Source: Frigoribacterium sp. MEB024 (lineage in GTDB: Bacteria; Actinomycetota; Actinomycetes; Actinomycetales; Microbacteriaceae). From it: DNA of 43,729 nt. Location of the stretch: the NCBI RefSeq assembly GCF_000878135.1, contig NZ_JXQZ01000020.1:1-43729 (forward strand), given 5' to 3'. This document shows positions 18,129 to 25,209 of the stretch, one piece after another. The notes beneath the pieces were generated by a model. It was given only the letters and a program-made list of their open reading frames with translations, did no database searches and was not told the origin of the DNA. Made by a program: the position numbers and the translations under genes. The stretch's first letter is position 1. Each line of letters begins with the position of its first letter.

Positions 18129-19823
18129 TCAGCCCGCGGCGATGAGCCGGTCGCGCACCTCGCGCCGGAGCACCTTGCCGATCAGCGACTTCGGCAACTC
18201 GTCGAGCTGCACGACCCGGCGCGGCACCTTGTAGGCCGCCAGTTGGCCGCGTGAGGCGTCGCGGATGGCCTCGGCGTCGAACGAGGCGCCGGGCTCGAGC
18301 ACGACGGCCGCCACGACGTCCTCGCCGCCGCCCGACCGGGGCAGGCCGACCACGGCGACCTCGGCCACGCCGGGCGCGTTGCGCACGGCCTCCTCGACCT
18401 CGGAGGGGGCGACGTTGAAGCCGCCCGTGACGATGAGCTCCTTGATGCGGTCGACGATCGTGACGTACCCGTCGGCACTCATGGTCACGATGTCGCCGGT
18501 GCGGAACCAACCGCCCTCGAGGAACGCCTCGGCGGTCTCGTCGGGGCGGTTCCAGTAACCGCGGAAGACCTGCGGCCCGCGCAGCAGCAGTTCACCCGCG
18601 GCCCCGGCCACGACCGGACGGCTCGGGTCGGGGTCGTCACGGTCGACGACCATCGCCTCGGTCGACGGGAACGGCACGCCGACGGTGCCGACGCGGCGGG
18701 TCGGTCCGATCGGGTTGCCGAGCGCGACGGGCGAGGTCTCGGTCAGGCCGAAGCCCTCGACGAGCATGCCGCCCGTGACGCCCTCCCAGGCCTGGACGAC
18801 CGCGGTCGGCAGGTTCATGGCGCCCGAGATGGCGAAGCGAGCCGACGACAGGTCGACGCCGCGCTCGCGGGCCGCGTCGGCCAGACGCTGGTAGATCGGG
18901 GGAACGGCCGGCAGGAAGGTCGGCGGGTGCTTCTTCGCGGCCTTGAGCACGAGGTCGACGTCGAACTTCGGGAACAGGACGAGGCGTGCCCCGATGCTCA
19001 TCGCGAAGGTGAGGCAGAGCGTGAGGCCGTAGGCGTGGAAGAACGGCAGCACGCCGTAGACCGTCTCGTCGCCGTCGACCAGGCCGGGCACCCAGGCGCG
19101 GCCCTGCGCGGCGTTGCTGCGGAGGTTGCGGTGCGTCAGGATCGCGCCCTTCGGCGACCCCGTGGTGCCGCTGGTGTACTGCAGCAGGGCGATGTCGTCG
19201 ACGTCGGGGCGGGGGTGCTTCTTCCGAAGCGGACGGTTCGCCAGCAGGCCCTGCCAGGTGACGTCGCCCTCGGCCCCGTCGGTCAGGGCCGCCCGGCTCT
19301 TCTTGGCGGCGGGCACCGGCAGCTTGAGGGCGAGGCGCGTGCCGAGCGGCATGCCCTTCGTCACGTCGACCGAGACGACGGTCGAGAAGCCGATGTCGGC
19401 GGGCAGGGCGCGCAGCCGGTCGACCAGCTTGTCCCACGCGACGGCGATCGTGGCGCCGTGGTCCTCGAAGAGGTGCCGCAGCTCGCGGTCGGTGTAGAGC
19501 GGGTTGTGCTCGACCACGACGGCGCCCAGGCGCAGCACGGCGTAGAACGCCACCACGTGCTGCGGGCTGTTCGGCAGGATCAACGCGACCCGGTCGCCGC
19601 GACCCACGCCGAGCCTCCTGAGGCCCTCGGCCGCGCGCGCGACCTGGTCGCCGAGGTCGCGGTAGCTGGTCTCACGGCCGAAGAACTCGAGGGCCGGTTT
19701 GTGCCGGTACGTCGATACGGCGTCGTCGATGAGGTCGACGAGGCTGCCCGTCACGGGCTCGATGTCGTCGGGGACGTCGGGGGCGTAGCTGTGCAGCCAT
19801 GGGCGGTCGAACGGGGCGGTCAT
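18129..19823 (-). CDS. AMP-binding acyl-CoA synthetase, paralogue
   Basis: A 564-residue ANL-family ligase that aligns along its whole length with the enzyme at 13626-15308 (shared PWL.SYAP.VP.D.EPV.GSL.DL and QHVVAFYAVLRLGA.VVEHNPLYT). Motifs: LQYTSGTTGSPKGAILTH, GFGLTETSPVA (canonical Thr here), WFRTGDIV, IVDRIKELIVTGGFNVAPSEVEE and PKSLIGKVLRREVR. It probably activates fatty acids to CoA thioesters. The ATG is preceded by CAAGGT at 6 nt on the minus strand, so it may be leaderless like its paralogue. Confidence 0.9.
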   Translation of the reverse strand: MTAPFDRPWLHSYAPDVPDDIEPVTGSLVDLIDDAVSTYRHKPALEFFGRETSYRDLGDQVARAAEGLRRLGVGRGDRVALILPNSPQHVVAFYAVLRLGAVVVEHNPLYTDRELRHLFEDHGATIAVAWDKLVDRLRALPADIGFSTVVSVDVTKGMPLGTRLALKLPVPAAKKSRAALTDGAEGDVTWQGLLANRPLRKKHPRPDVDDIALLQYTSGTTGSPKGAILTHRNLRSNAAQGRAWVPGLVDGDETVYGVLPFFHAYGLTLCLTFAMSIGARLVLFPKFDVDLVLKAAKKHPPTFLPAVPPIYQRLADAARERGVDLSSARFAISGAMNLPTAVVQAWEGVTGGMLVEGFGLTETSPVALGNPIGPTRRVGTVGVPFPSTEAMVVDRDDPDPSRPVVAGAAGELLLRGPQVFRGYWNRPDETAEAFLEGGWFRTGDIVTMSADGYVTIVDRIKELIVTGGFNVAPSEVEEAVRNAPGVAEVAVVGLPRSGGGEDVVAAVVLEPGASFDAEAIRDASRGQLAAYKVPRRVVQLDELPKSLIGKVLRREVRDRLIAAG

Positions 19824-19829
19824 GCCACC

Positions 19830-19835
19830 ACCTTG
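19830..19835 (-). promoter_or_regulatory. possible -10 box for leaderless transcription
   Basis: On the minus strand CAAGGT ends 6 nt before the ATG at 19823. It is a weaker match than the others but has the same spacing. Confidence 0.4.
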
Positions 19836-19860
19836 GCAGGGCCGGGTGATGAACCCCCGG

Positions 19861-19912
19861 GAGGCGCGGGTCGCCTCGCCGAGGACGCCCCCGGTCGGGC
19901 CCGCGCCGCCTC
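19861..19912 (-). terminator. possible imperfect hairpin after the TIGR03086 gene
   Basis: GAGGCGCGGG (19861-19870) can pair, with a bulge, with CCCGCGCCGCCTC (19900-19912), which reaches into the stop region of the gene ending at 19911. It uses the same GGAGGCGC-type core as other hairpins here. Confidence 0.35.
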
Positions 19913-20468
19913 AGCGGGCGTCGCGCCCGGTGAGGGCGAGCAGGCGGATGCGCAGCGGGGCGTCGTCGTCGACCGGTACCGGCGAAGCGAACAGGCCCGA
20001 GGCCTCGAGGGCGTCCTTCTGCGGTGCGAACACGCCCCAGACGGCCTCGACCAGCGCGTCGTCGAGTTCCTCGTCGGTGCCCACGGCGCGGGCGAGGTCC
20101 CAGGTGTGGATCGTGACGTCGGCGACCTGCTCGGCGAGGTACTCGTGCACGGGCACGACGTCGGCGCTCAGCCGCACCTCGGCGTGGGGGTCGGCCTCGC
20201 TCCAGGCGGCGGTGGCCGCGCTCGACCACCGGTGCCAGGCCTCGACGAGGTCGTCGCCGAGCGGCTCGATCGAGTTCTCGGCCTCGGCGGGGTCGCCGCC
20301 CTCGAGCAGGAGCGGCACCCACTGCTGCTCGCGCGTGACGTGTCGCACGAGGTCGCGCACCTTCCACTCGGTGTCGGGCGTCGGGGCGTCCCAGTCGGCC
20401 ACGGCCTCGACGCGGCGGGCGAACTCGTCGTGGGCGGTCTTCTGCAGGGTGATCCAGTCGACGGTCAT
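19911..20468 (-). CDS. TIGR03086-like, mycothiol-dependent maleylpyruvate isomerase N-terminal-type protein
   Basis: A 185-residue protein of the DinB-like/MDMPI group found in mycothiol-producing actinobacteria. Features are an N-terminal helix bundle with TEWKVRDLVRHVTREQQW (about residues 34-51, its His likely metal-binding) and EQVADVTIHTWDLARAVG (about 118-135, with His and Asp likely metal ligands). Such proteins use mycothiol-linked or metal-dependent chemistry, but most have no known substrate. GAGAGGACTCCCG before the ATG supports the start. It is divergent from the DUF6412 gene. Confidence 0.75.
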   Translation of the reverse strand: MTVDWITLQKTAHDEFARRVEAVADWDAPTPDTEWKVRDLVRHVTREQQWVPLLLEGGDPAEAENSIEPLGDDLVEAWHRWSSAATAAWSEADPHAEVRLSADVVPVHEYLAEQVADVTIHTWDLARAVGTDEELDDALVEAVWGVFAPQKDALEASGLFASPVPVDDDAPLRIRLLALTGRDAR

Positions 20469-20566
20469 CGGGAGTCCTCTCGGGGTGGGGCGGTGGCTCT
20501 CGGCGTCAACCGCCCGGGACGGCGCGGTGTTCCCGAGAGCACTGCCCCGATGGTAGGACCGTCGGC

Positions 20567-20572
20567 TAGGGT
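20567..20572 (+). promoter_or_regulatory. -10 box for leaderless transcription
   Basis: TAGGGT ends 7 nt before the ATG at 20580, with no ribosome-binding site between. Confidence 0.6.
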
Positions 20573-20579
20573 CGTCGGC

Positions 20580-20876
20580 ATGACCCTCGGCCTCTCGATG
20601 CTGGCGCCCCTCGCGGCGTTCGTCGAGGCCGTGCTCTCGTCCGGCGGGGCGCCGCTGTCCGCGGTCGTGCTCGTCGGCCTGCTCGGCGCCGCCACCGCGG
20701 TGGTCGCGCTCGGCGTGGCCCGGGTCGTGCTCACGCTCTGCGGGCTGGCGGGGGCGGTGCCCGAGGTGACGCTCCGTGAAGAAGCCGGCACGCGCCTCCT
20801 CGTCTGGCGACGCGACCCCGACGCCCGCGGGCACGTGCGGTCCCGGGCTCCCGGGCGGGCCGTTCCGGCCGCCTGA
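20580..20876 (+). CDS. DUF6412 family small membrane protein
   Basis: A 98-residue protein with two hydrophobic segments (about residues 5-20 and 27-55), then a short basic tail with the pattern LLVWRRDPDARGH..SRAPGR. I recognise this tail as that of the DUF6412 family, which as I recall is repeatedly found directly before a YidC/Oxa1-like gene in actinobacteria, as here. It may assist or regulate the YidC paralogue; that is inference. The start is set by the TAGGGT leaderless promoter. Confidence 0.75.
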   Translation: MTLGLSMLAPLAAFVEAVLSSGGAPLSAVVLVGLLGAATAVVALGVARVVLTLCGLAGAVPEVTLREEAGTRLLVWRRDPDARGHVRSRAPGRAVPAA

Positions 20877-20970
20877 GCGCACCCGCGCCCGCGTCGATCC
20901 GACGTCGCGTCGATCCGACGACCCTCGGCGGCCAGAAGACACCCACCGTCTCTCTGACCGAGGAGTCCTC

Positions 20971-21714
20971 ATGGACCTGTCCACCTTTCCCCCGATCGCC
21001 GTCGTCCTCGGCGGTCTGCAGTCGCTCGTCACCACCCTCGGCGTGCTCGTCGAACCGGTCGCCGGGGCGTCCGCCGCCGCCCTCGGCGTCGTGCTGTTCA
21101 CGCTGCTCGTCCGCCTCGTGCTCGTGCCGGTGGGTGTGTCCCAGGTGCGCGCCGAGATCGCCCGCCGTCGACTCGCCCCGGCGATCGCCGACCTCACCCG
21201 CCGGATCACCGACCCCGAGGCCCGGAGCAAGGCGCTGATGGCGCTGTACGCCTCCGAGAAGGTGTCGCCGCTGGCCGGCTGCCTGCCGACGCTCGCGCAG
21301 GCCCCCGTGCTCACGGCCGTCTACTCGCTGTTCGCGCATGCCGAGATCGCCGGTCACGCCAACACCCTGTTGACGCACACGCTCGGCGGTGCGGCGCTCG
21401 GGGCGAACCTCGTCGTCACGCTCGGGACCGGGTTCGCCGCGGTCTGGCCCTATCTGGTGCTGCTCGTGCTGCTCGCGATCGTCGTCGAGCTGAGCCGGCG
21501 CGCCACGCTGCGTTTCACCGGACCGGCGACCGTCGCGACGGCGGGGCCCGGGCAGGAGACGCTCCCCGGCACGGCGGCCGTGCTGCGGTGGTTGCCGTTC
21601 GTCAGCGTGCTGTTCGCGGCGTTCGCGCCGCTCGCCGCCGCTCTCTACCTCGTGACGAGCGCGGCCTGGACGCTGGGGGAGCGCGCGGTGCTGCGCCGGG
21701 TGCTCGCCCGGTGA
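20971..21714 (+). CDS. YidC/Oxa1 family membrane insertase-like protein
   Basis: A 247-residue YidC/Oxa1-type protein. The core contains LGVVLFTLLVRLVLVPVGVSQVRAEIARRRLAP.I.DL, with Arg residues in and just after the first core helix, then LMALYASEKVSPLAGCLPTLAQAPVLTAVYSLF and three further hydrophobic segments. These proteins insert helices into the membrane. It is shorter than the housekeeping YidC and lies away from rpmH/rnpA, so it is probably a secondary paralogue. AGGAG at 20961-20965 supports the start. It probably forms a unit with DUF6412 and ends at a strong hairpin. Confidence 0.88.
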   Translation: MDLSTFPPIAVVLGGLQSLVTTLGVLVEPVAGASAAALGVVLFTLLVRLVLVPVGVSQVRAEIARRRLAPAIADLTRRITDPEARSKALMALYASEKVSPLAGCLPTLAQAPVLTAVYSLFAHAEIAGHANTLLTHTLGGAALGANLVVTLGTGFAAVWPYLVLLVLLAIVVELSRRATLRFTGPATVATAGPGQETLPGTAAVLRWLPFVSVLFAAFAPLAAALYLVTSAAWTLGERAVLRRVLAR

Positions 21715-21718
21715 CGCG

Positions 21719-21755
21719 GAAGGGCCCGCCCTCGCCGTGCGAGAGCGGGCCCTTC
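21719..21755. terminator. bidirectional intrinsic terminator
   Basis: A perfect 11-bp stem GAAGGGCCCGC (21719-21729) with its complement (21745-21755). A 5-bp inner hairpin CTCGC/GCGAG (21731-21735, 21739-21743) lies in the loop. It sits between convergent yidC-like and yceI-like genes, giving A/T-ended arms on both strands. Confidence 0.8.
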
Positions 21756-21768
21756 GGTGTGCTGCTGC

Positions 21769-22320
21769 CTACGCGGCGAGCGTGAACTGGATCTCGAGCG
21801 TGACGGTGACGTCGTTGCCGAGCGTGAAGCCGCCGGCCTCGAGGGCGGCGTTCCAGGTGACGCCGAACTCGGTGCGGTCGATCTTGGTGGTCGCCGAGAA
21901 GCCGAGCTTGGTCTGGCCGTAGCCGTCGACGACGAGGCCGCCGAACTCGCTCTTCAGGGTGACGGGCTTGGTGACGCCGCGGAGGGTGAGGTCGCCGTGC
22001 ACGAGGAACGCGTCGTCGCCCTTCTCCTCGATGCTGGTCGACACGAAGGTCATCTTGGGGTGCTCTTCGGCGAGGAAGAAGTCGCCGGTCTGCAGGTGAC
22101 CGTCGCGGTCCTTCTGGTTGGTGTTGACCGAAGCCACGTCGATCGAGGCGGTGACCTTCGAGGCGGTGTGGTCCTCGGCCGTGACGAGCGAGGCGTCGAA
22201 GGACTCGAACGAGCCCTTGACCTTGCTGATGGCCAGGTGGCGGACGCTGAACGAGACCTCGCTGTGCGTGGGGTCGAGGCTCCAGGTGCCGGCGGGGATC
22301 TTCTCTGCGGTGATGGTCAT
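21769..22320 (-). CDS. YceI family protein
   Basis: A 183-residue YceI-like lipocalin-fold protein. It begins AGTWSLDPTHSEVSFSVRHLAISKVKGSF and contains L.GVTKPVTL and FGVTWNAALEAGGFTLGNDVTVTLEIQF, all strongly characteristic. The family binds polyisoprenoid or amphiphilic ligands. There is no signal peptide, so this copy should be cytoplasmic, unlike the periplasmic E. coli YceI. A sigma70-like promoter with 17-bp spacing and an 18-bp palindrome precede it, suggesting regulated expression. CAGGAGAAC before the ATG is the ribosome-binding site. Confidence 0.92.
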   Translation of the reverse strand: MTITAEKIPAGTWSLDPTHSEVSFSVRHLAISKVKGSFESFDASLVTAEDHTASKVTASIDVASVNTNQKDRDGHLQTGDFFLAEEHPKMTFVSTSIEEKGDDAFLVHGDLTLRGVTKPVTLKSEFGGLVVDGYGQTKLGFSATTKIDRTEFGVTWNAALEAGGFTLGNDVTVTLEIQFTLAA

Positions 22321-22349
22321 GGTGTTCTCCTGAATCTGTGAGGTCGAGG

Positions 22350-22367
22350 TCGATGACGTGTCATCGA
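22350..22367 (-). promoter_or_regulatory. candidate operator in the yceI promoter
   Basis: The interrupted palindrome TCGATGACgtGTCATCGA has perfect 8-bp arms. Relative to the TATACT box it spans roughly +4 to +21, the position expected for a repressor of the TetR or MarR type. Regulator unknown. Confidence 0.5.
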
Positions 22368-22377
22368 AGCTGGTACG

Positions 22378-22406
22378 AGTATATGCAAGCGCATCCAGCC
22401 GGACAA
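22378..22406 (-). promoter_or_regulatory. sigma70-like promoter of the yceI-like gene
   Basis: On the minus strand TTGTCC (22401-22406) and TATACT (22378-22383) are 17 bp apart, in a notably AT-richer patch. This is the best consensus promoter in the window. Confidence 0.7.
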
Positions 22407-22448
22407 CATTCCCGGGGTGTCCGGAAGATGTCGAGGGGGTGACCGACG

Positions 22449-22471
22449 GGCCGGCCCGGGTCGGGCCGGCC
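22449..22471 (-). terminator. terminator hairpin after the aldo-keto reductase
   Basis: GGCCGGCCC (22449-22457) pairs perfectly with GGGCCGGCC (22463-22471), loop 5 nt, just downstream of the stop at 22486 on the minus strand. Confidence 0.6.
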
Positions 22472-22485
22472 TCGGGTCGGGCGGG

Positions 22486-23490
22486 TCAGGCCGGGCGACG
22501 CTCGGGCGAGACCGTCTTGGCGGGGTCCTTCTCGGCGAGGTCGCCGAGCGCCTCGTCGATGCGGGCCATGACGTCGGCGGGAAGCACCACACCCGCCGCC
22601 TTGACGTTGTCGGCGACCTGCTCGGGGCGCGAGGCCCCGATGATCGCGGACGCCACGTTGTCGTTCTGCAGCACCCACGCGATGGCCAGCTGGGCCATCG
22701 AGAGGCCGAGGTCGGCGGCGATCGGCTCGAGCTTCGCGACACCGGTGAGCACCTCGTCGGTGAGGAAGCGCTTGATCGTGTCCGCGCCTCCCTTGTCGTC
22801 CGTCGCGCGGCTGCCCGCGGGCAGCTCGGCGCCCGGCTTGTACTTGCCGGTCAGGACGCCCTGGGCGACGGGCGACCAGACGATCTGGCCGAGGCCGTGC
22901 TGCTTGCTCGCCGGCACGACGTCGGACTCGATGACGCGCCAGAGCATCGAGTACTGCGGCTGGTTCGAGATCAGCTGCACGCCGTGCTTCACGGCGAGCT
23001 CGTGGCCCGCGCGGATCTGCTCGGCGGTCCACTCGCTGACGCCGATGTAGAGCGCCTTGCCGGCTCGGACCACGTCGGCGAAGGCCTGCATGGTCTCTTC
23101 GAGCGGGGTCTCGTGGTCGTAGCGGTGGGCCTGGTAGAGGTCGACGTAGTCCGTGCCGAGGCGGCGGAGCGACCCGTCGATCGACTCGAGCACGTGCTTG
23201 CGGCTGAGGCCGACGTCGTTGTGCCCGCGGGGGCCGGTGGGCCAGTAGACCTTCGTGAAGATCTCGAGGCTCTCGCGACGCTCGCCCTTGAGGGCGTCGC
23301 CGAGGACCTGTTCGGCCGCGGTGTTCGCGTAGGCGTCCGCGGTGTCGAAGGTCGAGATGCCGGCATCGAGGGCCGCGCGGACGCACTGCGTCGCCACGTC
23401 GTTCTCGACCTGGGACGCGTGCGTCAGCCAGTTGCCGTAGGTGATCTCCGAGATCTTGAGTCCGCTGTCGCCGAGGTGTCTGAATTCCAT
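22486..23490 (-). CDS. aldo-keto reductase (AKR family)
   Basis: A 334-residue NADPH-dependent aldo-keto reductase, nearest in pattern to the voltage-gated K+ channel beta-subunit/YghZ-like branch. The full tetrad is present: Asp49 and Tyr54 in FDTADAY, Lys80 in IFTKVYW, His122 in LYQAHRYD. NADPH-binding SPVAQGVLTGKY and IIGASRPEQV are also seen. It would reduce aldehydes or ketones in the cytosol. The ATG is 6 nt after a TAGCGT box on the minus strand, so it is probably leaderless. A hairpin separates it from yceI. Confidence 0.93.
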   Translation of the reverse strand: MEFRHLGDSGLKISEITYGNWLTHASQVENDVATQCVRAALDAGISTFDTADAYANTAAEQVLGDALKGERRESLEIFTKVYWPTGPRGHNDVGLSRKHVLESIDGSLRRLGTDYVDLYQAHRYDHETPLEETMQAFADVVRAGKALYIGVSEWTAEQIRAGHELAVKHGVQLISNQPQYSMLWRVIESDVVPASKQHGLGQIVWSPVAQGVLTGKYKPGAELPAGSRATDDKGGADTIKRFLTDEVLTGVAKLEPIAADLGLSMAQLAIAWVLQNDNVASAIIGASRPEQVADNVKAAGVVLPADVMARIDEALGDLAEKDPAKTVSPERRPA

Positions 23491-23496
23491 GACCCC

Positions 23497-23502
23497 ACGC
23501 TA
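23497..23502 (-). promoter_or_regulatory. -10 box for leaderless transcription
   Basis: On the minus strand TAGCGT ends 6 nt before the ATG of the aldo-keto reductase at 23490. Confidence 0.6.
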
Positions 23503-23551
23503 CGCGTCGCGACGGACGGGGCGAAGGGGTGTGCGGCCGACTCGGAAGGCG

Positions 23552-23557
23552 TACAGT
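23552..23557 (+). promoter_or_regulatory. possible promoter -10 of the polysaccharide locus
   Basis: TACAGT is the best -10-like hexamer upstream of the first glycosyltransferase-like gene. The start of transcription would fall near 23564, leaving a leader of about 110 nt that begins with a 30-bp palindrome. No clear -35 box. Confidence 0.4.
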
Positions 23558-23569
23558 GACGATTCATCA

Positions 23570-23599
23570 GATCGTGTCCCCCACCTGGGGGACACGATC
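23570..23599 (+). promoter_or_regulatory. 30-bp perfect inverted repeat in the leader of the polysaccharide locus
   Basis: GATCGTGTCCCCC (23570-23582) and its exact complement (23587-23599) flank ACCT. It is placed between the probable promoter and the first gene, 73 bp before the start codon. It could be an operator for a dimeric regulator or an RNA hairpin in the leader. No T-run follows on either strand, arguing against a simple terminator. Confidence 0.6.
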
Positions 23600-23672
23600 C
23601 GTCGGACACCGCGGTCCCACCCGGGGCGGGCGTCCGAGGCTCCTGCTGACCCGACCCGACTGGAGCACCACC

Positions 23673-25124
23673 GTGACCTCCGCACCGCCCCTCGCGGCGC
23701 CCGGCCCCGTCCTCACCCCGACGCTGCCCGCGACGCCCACGCCGTTCGCCCCGAACCGTGACGGCCTGCCCACCGGCCCGGTGGAGAACGCCGCGGCCGC
23801 CCTGCCGTGGGCCGACTGGTCGAGCCTGCAGTGGGCCGGCTTCCTGCTCCTCGCCGTGCTCGTCGCCCTGGTCCTGCTGGTCTCGATCCGTCGCATCGTG
23901 CACAGGCTCCACCTGGTCCGCGAGCAGGAGGAGCTGGGCCACCGCGACCTCGACGGCCCGGTGCTGCCCCCGGCTCACGTCTTCACCGCGCTGGTGCCGG
24001 CGCGTGGTCCGGCCGGCCTGGCCGTCACCCTCGACCTGCTGGCGAGGCAGCAGCACCCCGACGTGCGCGTCCTCGTCGCCGTGGACCCGGTCGACACGCT
24101 GACGCTCGACGTCGCGACCTCCGCCGTGCGGCGTCACCCCGGTCGCGTCCGGGTCGTCCGAGCCGGGTCCTCCGCCGGGCGTCCGTCCGCGGTCGCCGCG
24201 TCGCTCGTCGACGCGCTCGCCGAGGTCGCCGAGGTAGGCGACGGCGTGGTCGGGATCTTCGCGGCGGGCGACCGTCCCCACCCGCGGCTCTTCGCCCTCG
24301 TCGACTCGGTCCTGACCCGCACGGACGCCGACGCCGTCCAGCACGCGAGACGGCCGGCACTCGAGGCGGCTCCCTGGTGGGCGCCCCGAACGGCCCTCGA
24401 CCGGTGGTGGTGGTCCCGGTCGGTGGTCCGCTCCCACGGCCGGGCCGGCTTCGTGCCGCTGTCGGACGGCACGCTCTTCGTCCGCCACTCGTGGCTCGCC
24501 TGGTCGGGCGGCTGGGATGCGAGCTGTGCCGAGGCGGGCCTGGACCTCGGCGTCCGCATGACGGTGGCCGGGGCTCGCGTCGTCATCGCGACCTCACCCG
24601 AGACGACCACCGTCGAGCGTTCGCCGGGCGGGCTGCGCGACCTGGCCCGCGCCCGGTCGTCCTGGGTCCGGGGGTGCCTGCAGGTGCTCGGCCACGGGGA
24701 CTGGCGTCGGCTCCGGCCGGGGGCACGGCGCCGTGCCCTCGGTGTGCTCACCGAGCCACTGCTGGACGCCGGCGTCACCATCGTGACGGCCGCGGCGCTC
24801 GTGTCGACGGTCCTCGTCGGTGCCCCCGGCCTCGTGATCGCACTCGCGGCGGTGCCGGTGCTGCCCTGGCTGCTCTCGCAGCTCCTGGACGTCGGGGGCG
24901 CGACGGAGGCGGCCGCGGAACAGGGGCGCCGGGCGACGGGTCGGGAGCGCCTCCTGGTCGTCGTCGGTTCGGTGCCCGACCGGCTGGTCACCCTCGTCGC
25001 CGTCGCGGCGGCGGTCGGGGCGGAGCTCGCGACCGTGCGGTCGAGGACCGAGGGTCCGTCCGCGTCGAGCGACCCGATCCGCGCCGGACGACCCGTCGGG
25101 GTCGACGAACCCGCCACCGGATGA
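23673..25124 (+). CDS. catalytically degenerate family-2 glycosyltransferase paralogue
   Basis: A 483-residue membrane protein, co-linear with the intact GT2 at 25837-27327: shared F.PNR, W..LQW/LEWIG, HPRL..LVDS...TDAD.VQ, FV.L..(T/N)..FVR..WL.WS.GWDA, with the same residue numbering to about 340. It has one N-terminal membrane segment (about 54-72) and hydrophobic segments at about 365-400. The catalytic residues are changed: DAED (197-200) is AAGD, the ED pair (288-289) is AG, QRTRW (327-331) is ARSSW, and the KPKALN segment is gone. The frame is intact and codon use normal, so it is probably an expressed non-catalytic partner rather than a decaying gene. GTG at 23673 has GGAG at 23662-23665. 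Confidence 0.8.
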   Translation: MTSAPPLAAPGPVLTPTLPATPTPFAPNRDGLPTGPVENAAAALPWADWSSLQWAGFLLLAVLVALVLLVSIRRIVHRLHLVREQEELGHRDLDGPVLPPAHVFTALVPARGPAGLAVTLDLLARQQHPDVRVLVAVDPVDTLTLDVATSAVRRHPGRVRVVRAGSSAGRPSAVAASLVDALAEVAEVGDGVVGIFAAGDRPHPRLFALVDSVLTRTDADAVQHARRPALEAAPWWAPRTALDRWWWSRSVVRSHGRAGFVPLSDGTLFVRHSWLAWSGGWDASCAEAGLDLGVRMTVAGARVVIATSPETTTVERSPGGLRDLARARSSWVRGCLQVLGHGDWRRLRPGARRRALGVLTEPLLDAGVTIVTAAALVSTVLVGAPGLVIALAAVPVLPWLLSQLLDVGGATEAAAEQGRRATGRERLLVVVGSVPDRLVTLVAVAAAVGAELATVRSRTEGPSASSDPIRAGRPVGVDEPATG

Positions 25125-25127
25125 ACG

Positions 25128-25164
25128 GCAGATGTCGCCTGTCTGGCAGTTGGCCCAGATCTGC
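25128..25164 (+). promoter_or_regulatory. possible regulatory dyad before gtrA
   Basis: GCAGAT (25128-25133) and ATCTGC (25159-25164) flank a locally less GC-rich stretch between the degenerate glycosyltransferase and gtrA. Codons here are atypical for this genome (CCT, GTA, CGA, CCA), so I read the stretch as non-coding and possibly an internal promoter region. Confidence 0.3.
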
Positions 25165-25209
25165 GTACCCCGACCAAACCGATCCGGCGACGTCCCCCGA
25201 ACCGGTGTC

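Noticed and set aside
23560-23672. Cyclic-di-GMP or other riboswitch in the leader of the polysaccharide locus
   Set aside because: No GEMM-type conserved core could be found; only the 30-bp palindrome is evident.
25132-25209. Longer start for gtrA at 25132
   Set aside because: The extra codons include several rare for this genome and the stretch contains a dyad; it was read as intergenic, though not excluded.
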